Shown here piece after piece: positions 23,676 through 32,248 of a stretch of DNA of 64,000 nucleotides. Position numbers and translations under genes: made by a program. Under the pieces are notes generated by a model that was not told where the DNA came from, did not search any database, and saw only the letters and a list, made by a program, of their open reading frames with translations. The stretch is from Salinibacterium sp. UTAS2018 (GTDB lineage: Bacteria; Actinomycetota; Actinomycetes; Actinomycetales; Microbacteriaceae): the NCBI RefSeq assembly GCF_004118935.1, contig NZ_CP035375.1:186001-250000 (forward strand), given 5' to 3'. Each line of letters begins with the position of its first letter. The first letter of the stretch is position 1.

Positions 23676-24439
23676 CCACCACAACGGCTCTCGCCCAACC
23701 GGCAAGCCCCCTGAAGCGCATTACCAACGTAGCCAAACTGCATTTCGCCAACCCCTGGACGACCCTCGGACTGCCGTGGATCATTCTCGGCGTGATCTTT
23801 GTGGGGATGCTGACCGTCTGGTGGCTGATCTATTCCGCCATTGATGAGTCCGCCCGAGAATCAGCCCTCGAAGGAACGCAGTTCTCCGGCTCAAGCTTTT
23901 TCATCTACATCTACATGATGGTCGTGGCGATCCAAGCGATCAGCATCACATTCCCGTTTGCTCTCGGCTACGGCGTTACGCGCCGCGACTACTACCTCGG
24001 AAGCGCGCTCGCTTTCGTGGCGCTAGCCGTGATCTATACCGCAGGACTCACGATAATTTCGGTCGCGGAAACGATGACAGGCGGCTGGGGAATGGGCGTC
24101 ACGATTTTCGCGCCCGTCTACTTCGGAGCGGGCATTGTGGAACGCATCTTCGTGCAATTCGTCGCGTTCTTGTTCTTCCTGTTCTTCGGCTCAGCCATTG
24201 CCGCTGTCTGGGTACGCTGGAAGGCCACCGGCGTGACGATGTTCTTCATCGTCGTCGCGGCGTTGCTCGTCGGCTTGATTGCGCTAGCAACCTTCACGGA
24301 TTCGTGGGTCGCAATCGGGGCCACCTTGGTCGATCTCGGGGTCACTGGCGTCGCGGCCTGGAGCCTCGTGCTCACCGCGATCAGCGGTGTGGCTGGGTTC
24401 ACGTTGCTACGGCGCGCAACTCCGCGTAACGCGGCCTAG
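23672..24439 (+). CDS. ABC transporter permease
   Basis: The 255-residue membrane protein has about six helices: LPWIILGVIFVGMLTVWWLIY, FFIYIYMMVVAIQAISITFPF, LGSALAFVALAVIYTAGLTI, IFVQFVAFLFFLFFGSAIA, MFFIVVAALLVGLIALA and AAWSLVLTAISGVAGFTLL. The loop GYGVTRRDYYLGSAL is typical of ABC-2-like permeases, where it contacts the ATPase. It starts inside the ATPase stop codon and is the last gene before a strong hairpin at 24505. The substrate is unknown. Confidence 0.9.
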   Translation: MTTTTALAQPASPLKRITNVAKLHFANPWTTLGLPWIILGVIFVGMLTVWWLIYSAIDESARESALEGTQFSGSSFFIYIYMMVVAIQAISITFPFALGYGVTRRDYYLGSALAFVALAVIYTAGLTIISVAETMTGGWGMGVTIFAPVYFGAGIVERIFVQFVAFLFFLFFGSAIAAVWVRWKATGVTMFFIVVAALLVGLIALATFTDSWVAIGATLVDLGVTGVAAWSLVLTAISGVAGFTLLRRATPRNAA

Positions 24440-24504
24440 CTCGTAACGCGGCCTAACCCGTACGCGGCAGCCAACGCGCTGACCCTCACCACCCATCAGA
24501 ACGG

Positions 24505-24544
24505 CGGATGCCCGGCTCTCCCTTCGCGGGAGGCCGGGCATCCG
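24505..24544 (+). terminator. Intrinsic terminator of the GntR-ABC operon
   Basis: CGGATGCCCGGC (24505-24516) pairs with GCCGGGCATCCG (24533-24544), and the inner CTCCC/GGGAG extends the stem around a TTCGC loop. TTCGTTTG follows. The stem contains the hexamer GGATGC/GCATCC on both arms. Confidence 0.8.
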
Positions 24545-24562
24545 TTCGTTTGTAGGGGGTTC

Positions 24563-24613
24563 GTTCGCGAGCTATTCGCCCGCACGAAATTCGTGCGGTA
24601 CTCGATCGCGAAC
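24563..24613. repeat. Nested palindrome between convergent genes
   Basis: The core is a perfect 9-bp palindrome, CCGCACGAA-A-TTCGTGCGG (24580-24598). It is enclosed by GTTCGCGA (24563-24570) and TCGCGAAC (24606-24613). The flanks repeat TTCGT and GTTCG several times. It follows the ABC-operon terminator and precedes the 3' end of the acetyltransferase gene, for which it may act as terminator. No gene lies in this ~220-base gap. Confidence 0.65.
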
Positions 24614-24659
24614 CGTTTGGCCGTGCGGTGTTCGTGCGCCGAGCGTTCGTGACTCCGCG

Positions 24660-25166
24660 CTACGCGTCGATCGACTTCTGCATCAGGAAGGTTCCAACCC
24701 AACGGTCGAACTTGAAGCCGACGCGCTTGAGGTGCCCGATGGATTCGAAACCCAGCTTCTTATGAAGGTGAATGGAAGCGTCGGCCCCGTCATCCGAAAT
24801 CACAGCAATGATCTCGCGGATGCCGGCCTGGCGTCCGCGCTCGATAAGGTCGTTCAGCAGCGCACCGCCAACACCCTGCCCGGTCGCTGCTGGTGAGAGG
24901 TAAATCGAGCCTTCCACGGTTCGCTTGTAGGCGGCCTTGGGGCGCCACGGGAACATGGCGGCATAGCCGAGCACGCGCTCATCGTCGTCGACAGCGACGA
25001 TGAAGGGCAGCCCCGACTCTTCCACGGCGACCCGCTTAGCGGTCATGATCTCGGGAGTGACCTCAACAATGTCGAAGGTCACGACGGTCGTGCTCACGTA
25101 GTGGCCATAGATTTCGGCGAGCGCCGCATCGTCCGCTGCGATGGCGTCTCTGAAGTGGTGTGCCAT
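24660..25166 (-). CDS. GNAT N-acetyltransferase, phosphinothricin-acetyltransferase-like
   Basis: The 168-residue GNAT protein starts at ATG 25166 (MAHHFRDAIAADDAALAEIYGHYV) with AGGAGC four bases ahead; the longer in-frame extension upstream is not protein-like. The order is that of the Pat/Bar/MnaT group: VVTFDIVEVTPE, VAVDDDERVLGYAAMFPWRPKAAY, EGSIYLSPAATGQGVGGALLNDLIERGR (acetyl-CoA binding Q-x-x-G-x-G), IAVISDDGADASIHLHKKLGFE and HLKRVGFKFDRWVGTFLMQK. Relatives acetylate methionine sulphoximine, phosphinothricin or small amines. True substrate unknown. Confidence 0.9.
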   Translation of the reverse strand: MAHHFRDAIAADDAALAEIYGHYVSTTVVTFDIVEVTPEIMTAKRVAVEESGLPFIVAVDDDERVLGYAAMFPWRPKAAYKRTVEGSIYLSPAATGQGVGGALLNDLIERGRQAGIREIIAVISDDGADASIHLHKKLGFESIGHLKRVGFKFDRWVGTFLMQKSIDA

Positions 25167-25257
25167 GGCTGCTCCTGGGGTGTCGTGACAAAAATGCGAT
25201 GAGCGAAGGCTGCACGTGGTGACGCTTGCACGTGTCGTGGGTATCGCGACTCCTATT

Positions 25258-25938
25258 TTAGAGGTCGAGTGAGCGGTCAACGCGCCAGTCAATAGGGGCA
25301 GCCCCTTGCGCCTCAAGCGCCGCATTCACCCGACTAAACGGCTTCGAACCGAAGAACCCGCGGCGCGCAGACAGCGGGCTCGGGTGAGCACTCACGATCA
25401 CCGGCGAATCCCCCAGTAGTGGCGCTACAGATTCCGCATCCTTACCCCACAGCACCGCAACGAGGGGCTGCGGCCTCGCCGCGAGCGCCCGAATCGCAGC
25501 GGCCGTTATCTCTTCCCAGCCGTGACGACGGTGGGAGCCCGTCTGACCCGCCTGCACCGTCAGCACCCTGTTGAGCAACAGCACGCCCTGGCTCTGCCAT
25601 GCGCTCAGGTCGGCGTGCGCTGCGGGCGGGATGCCGAGGTCGTCGTGCAATTCCTTGAAAATGTTGCTGAGGCTCCGCGGTAGCGGTCGCACCATCCGTT
25701 CGGCCGAGAAAGCGAGCCCCACGGCGTGCCCCGGCGTCGGATACGGGTCTTGGCCGACAACGAGCACGCGCACCTCATCGAACGGTGTTGTGAAGGCTCG
25801 CAGTACCGCATCCGGCTGAGGAAGCCACGGTCGCCCGGCTGCGCTCTCTGCATCAAGAAACGCACCAACCGCCGCCAACGGCCCCTCGAACGGGTGCAAT
25901 TCGCGAGCCCAGCCGGGGTCGACACTGCTGAAATCCAT
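25258..25938 (-). CDS. ung: Uracil-DNA glycosylase
   Basis: Removes uracil from DNA as the first step of base excision repair. The 226-residue protein shows the family-1 active site [21 protein letters not shown] (catalytic Asp in GQDPY), the uracil-binding block [22 protein letters not shown], and the DNA-intercalation loop [23 protein letters not shown] with the catalytic His. Length is normal for the family. It is divergent from the MFS gene with a 44-base gap. Confidence 0.97.
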   Translation of the reverse strand: MDFSSVDPGWARELHPFEGPLAAVGAFLDAESAAGRPWLPQPDAVLRAFTTPFDEVRVLVVGQDPYPTPGHAVGLAFSAERMVRPLPRSLSNIFKELHDDLGIPPAAHADLSAWQSQGVLLLNRVLTVQAGQTGSHRRHGWEEITAAAIRALAARPQPLVAVLWGKDAESVAPLLGDSPVIVSAHPSPLSARRGFFGSKPFSRVNAALEAQGAAPIDWRVDRSLDL

Positions 25939-25982
25939 GTCACTACGCTAACGCGCGCCCTGTCTACCGATAGCATCCGTTC

Positions 25983-27470
25983 ATGTCATTCCTGCGCGGA
26001 AAATCCGGGGCCATCACGATGGGCCTCATCGGCTACCTCTTTTTCGTCGAGCTGGTGAGCGGAATCATTCAGGGGTATTACATCCCCCTGATCCCCGACC
26101 TCGTTGAGCATCTAGGCATCCGCGATGCTGACTTCAACTGGTTCGAGGCCGCCCAGCTGCTCCTGAGCGCGATCGTGGTGCCGATTCTCGCGAAGCTCGG
26201 CGACATGCACGGCCACAAGCGCATCCTGCTGATTTCGACCGTTCTCACCGCCGGCGCAACCTGGTGGCTCGCCTTCACGGGCGACTTCACGAGCTTCTTA
26301 ATTGCGTGGGCCCTGCAGGGGTTCTACGTGGTGTGGCTTCCCCTAGAAGTCGCGCTGATCTTCGACCGCGGACGCACGACCGGCATGGGCGCTTCACAAA
26401 CCCGCCGTGCCGCCGGCTTCCTCGTTGTCGCCCTCGAAGCCGGTGCCATCATGGGCGCCCTCGGTGGTGGCCGCATCTTCAAAGCGTTCGGCGAAAACGT
26501 GCAGCAGACGCTCATGATCCCCGCCATCGCGGTCACGATCGTCTTCTTCGTGATCCTGTTCGGCGTGCCCGAATCGAAACCGCTGCCCGGCCGCACCCTC
26601 GATTTCTGGGGCTTCGTGCTCCTCACGATCGGCCTGTTGCTCATTACCTCGGGCCTCACGTTCTTGCGCATCAACGGCCCCGGTGCCTGGTGGGTCTACC
26701 TCGTCATGCTCGCCGGTGTCGCGACGTTCATCCCGTGGGGTCGTTACGAGCTGCGCCAGAAAGACCCTGCGATCGATCTTCGGATGTTGCGCGACCCGAG
26801 CATGTGGCCCATCCAGCTCACGGCGGGCCTCGTCGGTATTAGCTTGCTCGGCGCCCAAGCACCGCTCGCGACCTTTGCCGGCACCGACCCCATCAACGGT
26901 TACGGCCTCGGAATGGAATCGGATGAGATTTCGTACATCATCGGCGCCTACCTCGTCTCGATGATCGTGGGAGCGCTGCTGTTCCCGATTCTGTCGAAGT
27001 GGAAGAGCCCGCGCGTCGCGCTCATCGTGGCCACGTTCTTGGTCGCCACTGGCTACCTGATGTTCTTGCCGTTCCACACCACGGTGTTGAGCGTCTTTCT
27101 CAACATGAGCATCGCGGGCCTTGGCTCGGGTGCTCTCGTTGGTGCGCTCCCCGCCGCTGCGGCTGCGGCCGCTCCGCGCGGCCAGACCGGCATCGCCACG
27201 GCGCTGACCAACACCACGAAGACGATCGGTGGCTCGTTCGCCTCGGCAATCTTCGCCATCGTGCTGCTCGCCGGTGCCGCCTCCGCGGTCACCGAAACCG
27301 CGTCAAGCTTGTTCGGCTACCTGACGGTGTTCACGATCTGCGGTGCTGGCGCTCTCGTCGCGGCCGTGCTGTTGTTCTTGGTACCCAAGCTCGCGTTTGC
27401 GGATGTCGTTGACGACTTCGAGGAACTCGAACCGACCGAAACGAGCAACGAAACTCCCGTCGCCGACTAG
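25983..27470 (+). CDS. MFS transporter
   Basis: The 495-residue integral membrane protein has about 14 helices. The MFS signature between helices 2 and 3 is readable as PILAKLGDMHGHKRILLIST. Helix 5 region GFLVVALEAGAIMGALGGG resembles the antiporter motif C of DHA2-type drug exporters. The C-terminus is acidic (DDFEELEPTETSNET). The final codons overlap the convergent SDR gene by four bases. Substrate unknown; export of drugs or metabolites is the family role. Confidence 0.9.
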   Translation: MSFLRGKSGAITMGLIGYLFFVELVSGIIQGYYIPLIPDLVEHLGIRDADFNWFEAAQLLLSAIVVPILAKLGDMHGHKRILLISTVLTAGATWWLAFTGDFTSFLIAWALQGFYVVWLPLEVALIFDRGRTTGMGASQTRRAAGFLVVALEAGAIMGALGGGRIFKAFGENVQQTLMIPAIAVTIVFFVILFGVPESKPLPGRTLDFWGFVLLTIGLLLITSGLTFLRINGPGAWWVYLVMLAGVATFIPWGRYELRQKDPAIDLRMLRDPSMWPIQLTAGLVGISLLGAQAPLATFAGTDPINGYGLGMESDEISYIIGAYLVSMIVGALLFPILSKWKSPRVALIVATFLVATGYLMFLPFHTTVLSVFLNMSIAGLGSGALVGALPAAAAAAAPRGQTGIATALTNTTKTIGGSFASAIFAIVLLAGAASAVTETASSLFGYLTVFTICGAGALVAAVLLFLVPKLAFADVVDDFEELEPTETSNETPVAD

Positions 27471-28240
27471 CGCGGCTTGAGTTCGCCTCTGATCATCTTG
27501 TGCGGCGCAGCCTGAGCCACGGGCTTGATCGTAATGAGGTCAAGGTTCACAAACGGCGGCAACTCAATCGCGTGCACGATCGTTTCGGCGATGTCGTCAG
27601 CGACGAGCGGGTCGGGAACGTTGTCGTACACCGTGTCTGCCTTCGCAGCATCGCCGCCAAAACGAACGAGCGCAAATTCTTCGGTCTTCACCATGCCGGG
27701 AGCGACCTCGATTACCCGAATCGGCTCCCCCGCAAGCTCAAGCCGAAGCACAGCCGTGAGCGCATGCTGGGCAAACTTCGCGGCGTTGTAGCCGCTGCCA
27801 CCTTCATACGGCACGGTCGCCGCAATCGAGGTGACCATGAGGATACTGGCCGCATCGCCCTCCACGATCGCTTCGCGGAGCAACGGCAAGAGCGCGCTCG
27901 TTACTCGCTTGGTGCCCACGACGTTGACATCGAACATCCGAATCCAGTCATCCGCATCGCTGTCTTCAACACTGGCAACGCCGAGCGCACCACCCGCATT
28001 GTTGACCAGAGCGTGGATGGGGCCAAGCTCACGCAGGAAGGCGGCGAGCGCCTCTACATCATCCTGTTTCGTCACGTCAGCTACGAATGTCTCGATGCCG
28101 GTATCGGCCGCGAGCGCAGCAAGTCGGTCTGCGCGACGCGCGACAGCGACCACCTGCCAGCCGTGTTTAGCGAACCGACGCGCGGTCGCCTCGCCAATGC
28201 CCGAACTTGCCCCTGTCACTACTACTCGCCGATTCACCAT
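27467..28240 (-). CDS. Short-chain dehydrogenase/reductase
   Basis: The 257-residue classical SDR has the cofactor motif VVVTGASSGIGEATARRF, NADP-favouring Arg residues (VAVARRADRL), NNAGGALG, the catalytic Ser in LMVTSIAATVPYEG and YNAAK for Tyr/Lys, then EVAPGMVKTEEF. Related proteins of the YdfG group reduce 3-hydroxy acids such as serine or 3-hydroxypropionate, but the substrate here cannot be read. It converges on the MFS gene with a four-base overlap and is divergent from the acyltransferase gene. Confidence 0.92.
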   Translation of the reverse strand: MVNRRVVVTGASSGIGEATARRFAKHGWQVVAVARRADRLAALAADTGIETFVADVTKQDDVEALAAFLRELGPIHALVNNAGGALGVASVEDSDADDWIRMFDVNVVGTKRVTSALLPLLREAIVEGDAASILMVTSIAATVPYEGGSGYNAAKFAQHALTAVLRLELAGEPIRVIEVAPGMVKTEEFALVRFGGDAAKADTVYDNVPDPLVADDIAETIVHAIELPPFVNLDLITIKPVAQAAPHKMIRGELKPR

Positions 28241-28272
28241 TCTTCCAAAGTAGCGGTATTACACTTCGACGA

Positions 28273-29364
28273 ATGACCGGAGCTTCTCTCACCACCCCGC
28301 AGCCCTCCCGCACCGCCAAGGTGCGCCTGCCGCACTGGGATAACGCCCGCTTTCTTGCGGTCACCCTGGTCGTGATCGGGCACGGCATCCAGCGGATGAC
28401 CTACGACTCCGACAACGCGCTCGCGCTCTACCTTTTTATCTACGCGTTCCACATGCCCGCGTTCGCGATCATTAGCGGCTACTTTTCAAAGCCGGGAGCC
28501 CCCACTGCGCTTCAGATGCGCCGGGTCATCACCGACATCATCCTGCCGTACTTCATCATGGAGACCATCTGGACCTTCGTGAAGTTTCTGGTCGAAGGCG
28601 AAACCGATCTCAACCCGTCGAAGCCGAGTTGGACTCTCTGGTTCTTGCTCGCCCTCGGCATCTTCCGCCTCATCTTGCCGTATCTCTCGCAAGTGCGGTG
28701 GCCGCTGCTCTGGGCCGTCGTCGCCTCCATCGGTGTCGGGTATCTCGACAACGTCGACAGCACGTTCTCGCTTTCGCGCGCCATCGGCATCTTGCCCTTT
28801 TTCGTTCTTGGCTGGAAACTGCGCGAATGGGGGCTCATGGACCGCTGGAACGTGGCCAAGCGACTCGTGCTGATTCGCACTCTTGCCGTAGCCATCTTTG
28901 TGGGCTTCATGGCAGTGCTGATCCTCAACATCGAGCTCTGGCGCACGATCGACCTCCGTTTCTGGTTCTTCTACGATGCCTCCTACCACGGCCTTGGCGA
29001 AGACCAATGGTGGGCCGGCGGGGTGCGACTCGGCCTCATCGTGCTCGCGGTCATTCTCAGCGCCGCCTTCTTCGCGCTTGTTCCGCGCCGTCACACGTGG
29101 GTATCGGATGCTGGCCAGGCCACGATGTACGTCTACCTCCTGCACAGCTTCATCCTCTATCCCCTCCGAGAGAGCGGGCTGCTGCTGGATGACCGGGCTT
29201 CGGCCATGTGGCTCGTGAGCATGGTGTTGGCGTCCATCGGCATTGCGCTCGCGCTCTCCACCCCGATCGTGAAGAAGATTTTCCGCCCGATCATTGAGCC
29301 GAAACCGCACTGGATCTTTATCCCCTTGCCCAAAGAGACGAATCTGTCTACCCCGAAGCGTTGA
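28273..29364 (+). CDS. Acyltransferase-3 family membrane protein
   Basis: ATG at 28273 gives 363 residues with about ten membrane helices. The N-terminus holds the family signature: WDNARFLAVTLVVIGHGIQRM with the catalytic-type His, then FIYAFHMPAFAIISGYF. Similar proteins acetylate cell-wall or exported sugars (OatA, fucose 4-O-acetylase type). The target is unknown. The upstream in-frame extension overlaps the divergent SDR gene and is discarded. It stands alone; a sigma-70-like promoter for the next gene follows it. Confidence 0.88.
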   Translation: MTGASLTTPQPSRTAKVRLPHWDNARFLAVTLVVIGHGIQRMTYDSDNALALYLFIYAFHMPAFAIISGYFSKPGAPTALQMRRVITDIILPYFIMETIWTFVKFLVEGETDLNPSKPSWTLWFLLALGIFRLILPYLSQVRWPLLWAVVASIGVGYLDNVDSTFSLSRAIGILPFFVLGWKLREWGLMDRWNVAKRLVLIRTLAVAIFVGFMAVLILNIELWRTIDLRFWFFYDASYHGLGEDQWWAGGVRLGLIVLAVILSAAFFALVPRRHTWVSDAGQATMYVYLLHSFILYPLRESGLLLDDRASAMWLVSMVLASIGIALALSTPIVKKIFRPIIEPKPHWIFIPLPKETNLSTPKR

Positions 29365-29387
29365 GTTACGACATATTTCACGGATGA

Positions 29388-29416
29388 TTGACCGCTCTCG
29401 GGGGCCTGCTTAGGCT
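29388..29416 (+). promoter_or_regulatory. Sigma-70-type promoter of metY-metX
   Basis: TTGACC (29388-29393), 17 bases, then TAGGCT (29411-29416) make a near-consensus housekeeping promoter. It is ~50 bases ahead of metY, whose AGGAGG ribosome site is at 29454-29459. No S-adenosylmethionine riboswitch was recognised in the short leader. Confidence 0.65.
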
Positions 29417-29464
29417 CACAGTGTGGCGGACATCCCGATCCACCAACCGACCTAGGAGGCCGCC

Positions 29465-30784
29465 GTGAGCGACTGGAACTTTGAAACCAAGCAGATCCAC
29501 TCGGGCGCGCAGCCTGATCCCACGACCAACTCGCGGGCCACCCCGATCTACAAGACCACCGCGTACGTCTTCAACGACGCAGATCACGCCAAGAATCTCT
29601 TTGCGCTCGCCGAGTTCGGCAACATTTACACCCGTATCCAGAACCCCACCCAGGATGTCGTCGAGCAGCGCGTTGCTGCTCTCGAAGGCGGAACCGCGGC
29701 ACTGCTGCTCGCCTCGGGCCAGTCGGCCACCACGTTCGCCGTTCTCAATATTGCCCAGGTCGGCGACCACATCGTCTCGTCGTCGTCTGTCTACGGCGGA
29801 ACCTACAACCTCTTCAAGTACACCCTCGCGAAGCTCGGCATCGAGACCACGTTCGTCGAGAATCAGGATGACGCTGCCGAGTGGGCCGCCGCCATCCGCC
29901 CCAACACCAAGCTCCTCTTTGCGGAAACCATCGGTAACCCGCGCATCAACGTGCTCGACATCGAACTCGTGGCCAACGTTGCCCACGCCGCCGGCGTTCC
30001 GTTGATCGTCGACAACACCATCGCCACCCCGTACCTCATTCGCCCGCTCGAGCACGGCGCCGACATCATCGTGCACTCGGCGACGAAGTTCCTCGGCGGT
30101 CACGGCACCGTTCTCGGCGGCGTCATCGTGGATGGTGGCAAGTTCGAGTGGTCAAAGAACGTCGACAAGTTCCCCGGCCTCACTGAGCCCGACCCCTCGT
30201 ACCATGGCGCGAGCTACACGGGAGTGCTCGGCGACGGCATCGCGTACATCATCAAGGCGCGCGTGCAGCTGCTGCGCGACCTCGGTGCCGCTATCTCCCC
30301 CGACAGCGCGTTCTCGCTCATCCAGGGCATCGAAACCCTCAGCCTGCGTATTGAACGTCACGTTCAGAACGCTCAGGCGATCGCTGAATGGCTCGACGCT
30401 CACGAGGATGTCGACACCGTGTTCTACGCGGGCCTCCCGTCGAGCCCCTGGTATGCAACCGCCAACAAATACGCTCCCCAGGGTGTCGGCGGAGTTCTCT
30501 CCTTCGAACTCAAGGGCGGCGTTGACGCCGGCCGCTCGTTTGTGAATGGCGTTTCGCTGTTCAGCCACGTTGCCAATATTGGTGATGTTCGCAGCCTCAT
30601 CATTCACCCGGCCTCCACCACCCATTCACAGCTCTCCCCCGAGCAGCAGTTGACCGCCGGAGTCACACCCGGACTGGTGCGTCTCTCGGTAGGCCTCGAA
30701 AACATCGAGGACATCAAGGCCGACCTTCAGTCCGGCTTCGATGCTGCCCGCGCGAAGACGGAAGAGCTCCGCGCGAGCGCTTAG
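29465..30784 (+). CDS. metY: O-acetylhomoserine sulfhydrylase (aminocarboxypropyltransferase)
   Basis: PLP enzyme joining O-acetylhomoserine with sulphide to give homocysteine. The 439-residue protein starts WNFETKQIHSGAQPDPTTNSRATPIYKTT as in MetY, with NIYTRIQNPTQDVVEQRVAALEGG, VYGGTYNLF, the PLP lysine in DIIVHSATKFLGGHGTVLGG and HPASTTHSQLSPEQQ, VRLSVGLENIEDI at the end. The long insertion around KNVDKFPGLTEPDPSYHG is typical of MetY rather than MetB/MetC. It is followed by metX, which makes its substrate. GTG start with AGGAGG five bases ahead. Confidence 0.96.
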   Translation: MSDWNFETKQIHSGAQPDPTTNSRATPIYKTTAYVFNDADHAKNLFALAEFGNIYTRIQNPTQDVVEQRVAALEGGTAALLLASGQSATTFAVLNIAQVGDHIVSSSSVYGGTYNLFKYTLAKLGIETTFVENQDDAAEWAAAIRPNTKLLFAETIGNPRINVLDIELVANVAHAAGVPLIVDNTIATPYLIRPLEHGADIIVHSATKFLGGHGTVLGGVIVDGGKFEWSKNVDKFPGLTEPDPSYHGASYTGVLGDGIAYIIKARVQLLRDLGAAISPDSAFSLIQGIETLSLRIERHVQNAQAIAEWLDAHEDVDTVFYAGLPSSPWYATANKYAPQGVGGVLSFELKGGVDAGRSFVNGVSLFSHVANIGDVRSLIIHPASTTHSQLSPEQQLTAGVTPGLVRLSVGLENIEDIKADLQSGFDAARAKTEELRASA

Positions 30785-30809
30785 TCGCTTCGGCGTACGC
30801 ACTGCTGAC

Positions 30810-30844
30810 GGTGGCGGTGACTCCTCACGGGGGTCACCGCCACC
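30810..30844 (+). terminator. Strong hairpin between metY and metX
   Basis: GGTGGCGGTGAC (30810-30821) pairs perfectly with GTCACCGCCACC (30833-30844) over an 11-base loop. There is no T-run (ATTGCGTT follows), so it may attenuate or stabilise the metY message rather than end it fully. Confidence 0.6.
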
Positions 30845-30946
30845 ATTGCGTTAACGCACCGGCCAGAGTTGGTCACAGAAAATTCTTTCCGGTACCGCCG
30901 TAATAATTTCGTGCCGCACAGGTTCGTTCGCGATACTGGGAGTGAC

Positions 30947-32152
30947 ATGGACTGGCAGACACCTGAAGACACTGTTCCTTCGGCATTCATCACTGACGCA
31001 AACGTGCGTTCGCTCCTCGGCAAGCCTCCGGCAACCGGTGCGTGGAGAGAAGGAGACCCCGCCGGGCACCGTCAGTTCGTCACCGTCACCGACCTGTCGC
31101 TCGAGTTCAGCGGAAAGCTGCCCTCGGCGCGTATCGCGTACGAAACCCACGGCACGCTCAACGATGATGCCTCGAACGCCATTCTTATTGCCCACGCCCT
31201 TACCGGCGACAGCCACATCATCGGAGCTCCCGGGGCCGGTCACGCTACGGGCGGATGGTGGAACGATCTCGTGGGGCCCGGTAAAGCTATCGACACCGAT
31301 CGCTGGTTCGTCGTTGCCCCCAATATCTTGGGCGGCTGCCAAGGCAGCACTGGCCCCGCATCTCACGCCCCCGACGGAGCCGAATTCGGCGCCCGCTTTC
31401 CGTTCGTCACCATCCGCGACCAAGTCACCGCACAGGTCGCACTGAGCGACGCACTCGGCATTGACCGTTGGGCCGCAGTGATCGGCGGCTCGATGGGCGG
31501 CATGCACGCCCTCGAGTGGGCGGTCGGGCATCCGGAGCGTCTCGCCAAAGTGGCCATCTTGGCCGCACCGCCCGTGTCCACCGCCGACCAGATCGCACAC
31601 AACTCGGTGCAGGTCGAGTCCATTCGCACCGACCCCGCCTTCGCCGACGGTGCCTACTACGACTCAGCGGATGGCGATGGTCCCCACCGCGGCTTGGCCC
31701 TCGCGCGCCGTCTGGCCCTCATCAATTACCGCTCCTCCGACGAGCTCAACGACCGCTTCGAGCGCACGTGGCAGAGCGAAGTCAGCCCCTGGGGCAAGGG
31801 CGGCCGCTACGCGGTTGAGAGCTACCTCGATTTTCACGGCAACAAGTTCGCCCGCCGTTTTGATGCCAACAGCTACATCACGCTCGTTGAGGCGATGAGT
31901 TCTCATGACATTGCGCGCGGCCGGGGAACAGTTCAGCAAGCGCTCGCCCGAGTAACGATGCCCGCGCTTGTACTCGGCATCGACAGCGACCGACTCTTCC
32001 CGGTGTCAGGCCAAGAGATCATTGCCGAGTACGTGCCCGGCAATCTCGACGGCAACGTTCCCCACGTCATCCACTCGCCGTTCGGCCACGATGGGTTTCT
32101 CATCGAAGACGAGCTGATGAGTGCACAATTGACGCGTTTGCTCGATCTCTAA
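30947..32152 (+). CDS. metX: Homoserine O-acetyltransferase
   Basis: Alpha/beta-hydrolase-fold enzyme that acetylates homoserine with acetyl-CoA in methionine synthesis. ATG at 30947 (MDWQTPEDTVPS) gives 401 residues and follows GGGAG; an upstream in-frame start is not convincing. Visible features are IAYETHGTLNDDASNAILIAHALTGDSH, the oxyanion segment GWWNDLVGPGKAIDTDRWFV, NILGGCQGSTGP, the nucleophile IGGSMGGMHALEWAV and the remaining triad in LGIDSDRLFP and FGHDGFLIE. Gene order metY-metX is common in actinobacteria, with the product of MetX used by MetY. Confidence 0.96.
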   Translation: MDWQTPEDTVPSAFITDANVRSLLGKPPATGAWREGDPAGHRQFVTVTDLSLEFSGKLPSARIAYETHGTLNDDASNAILIAHALTGDSHIIGAPGAGHATGGWWNDLVGPGKAIDTDRWFVVAPNILGGCQGSTGPASHAPDGAEFGARFPFVTIRDQVTAQVALSDALGIDRWAAVIGGSMGGMHALEWAVGHPERLAKVAILAAPPVSTADQIAHNSVQVESIRTDPAFADGAYYDSADGDGPHRGLALARRLALINYRSSDELNDRFERTWQSEVSPWGKGGRYAVESYLDFHGNKFARRFDANSYITLVEAMSSHDIARGRGTVQQALARVTMPALVLGIDSDRLFPVSGQEIIAEYVPGNLDGNVPHVIHSPFGHDGFLIEDELMSAQLTRLLDL

Positions 32153-32248
32153 GACTGCTGGGAATCGCCCGAAGGTGTGCGTGTTAGTCAAAAATTGGCG
32201 TTCCCTCATGACAAAAGCGGTGCGTCACCCCTAATTGAGGGACTGGAT

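Noticed and set aside
29417..29464. S-adenosylmethionine riboswitch before metY
   Set aside because: The leader is too short and lacks the conserved S-box or SAM-II/IV core.
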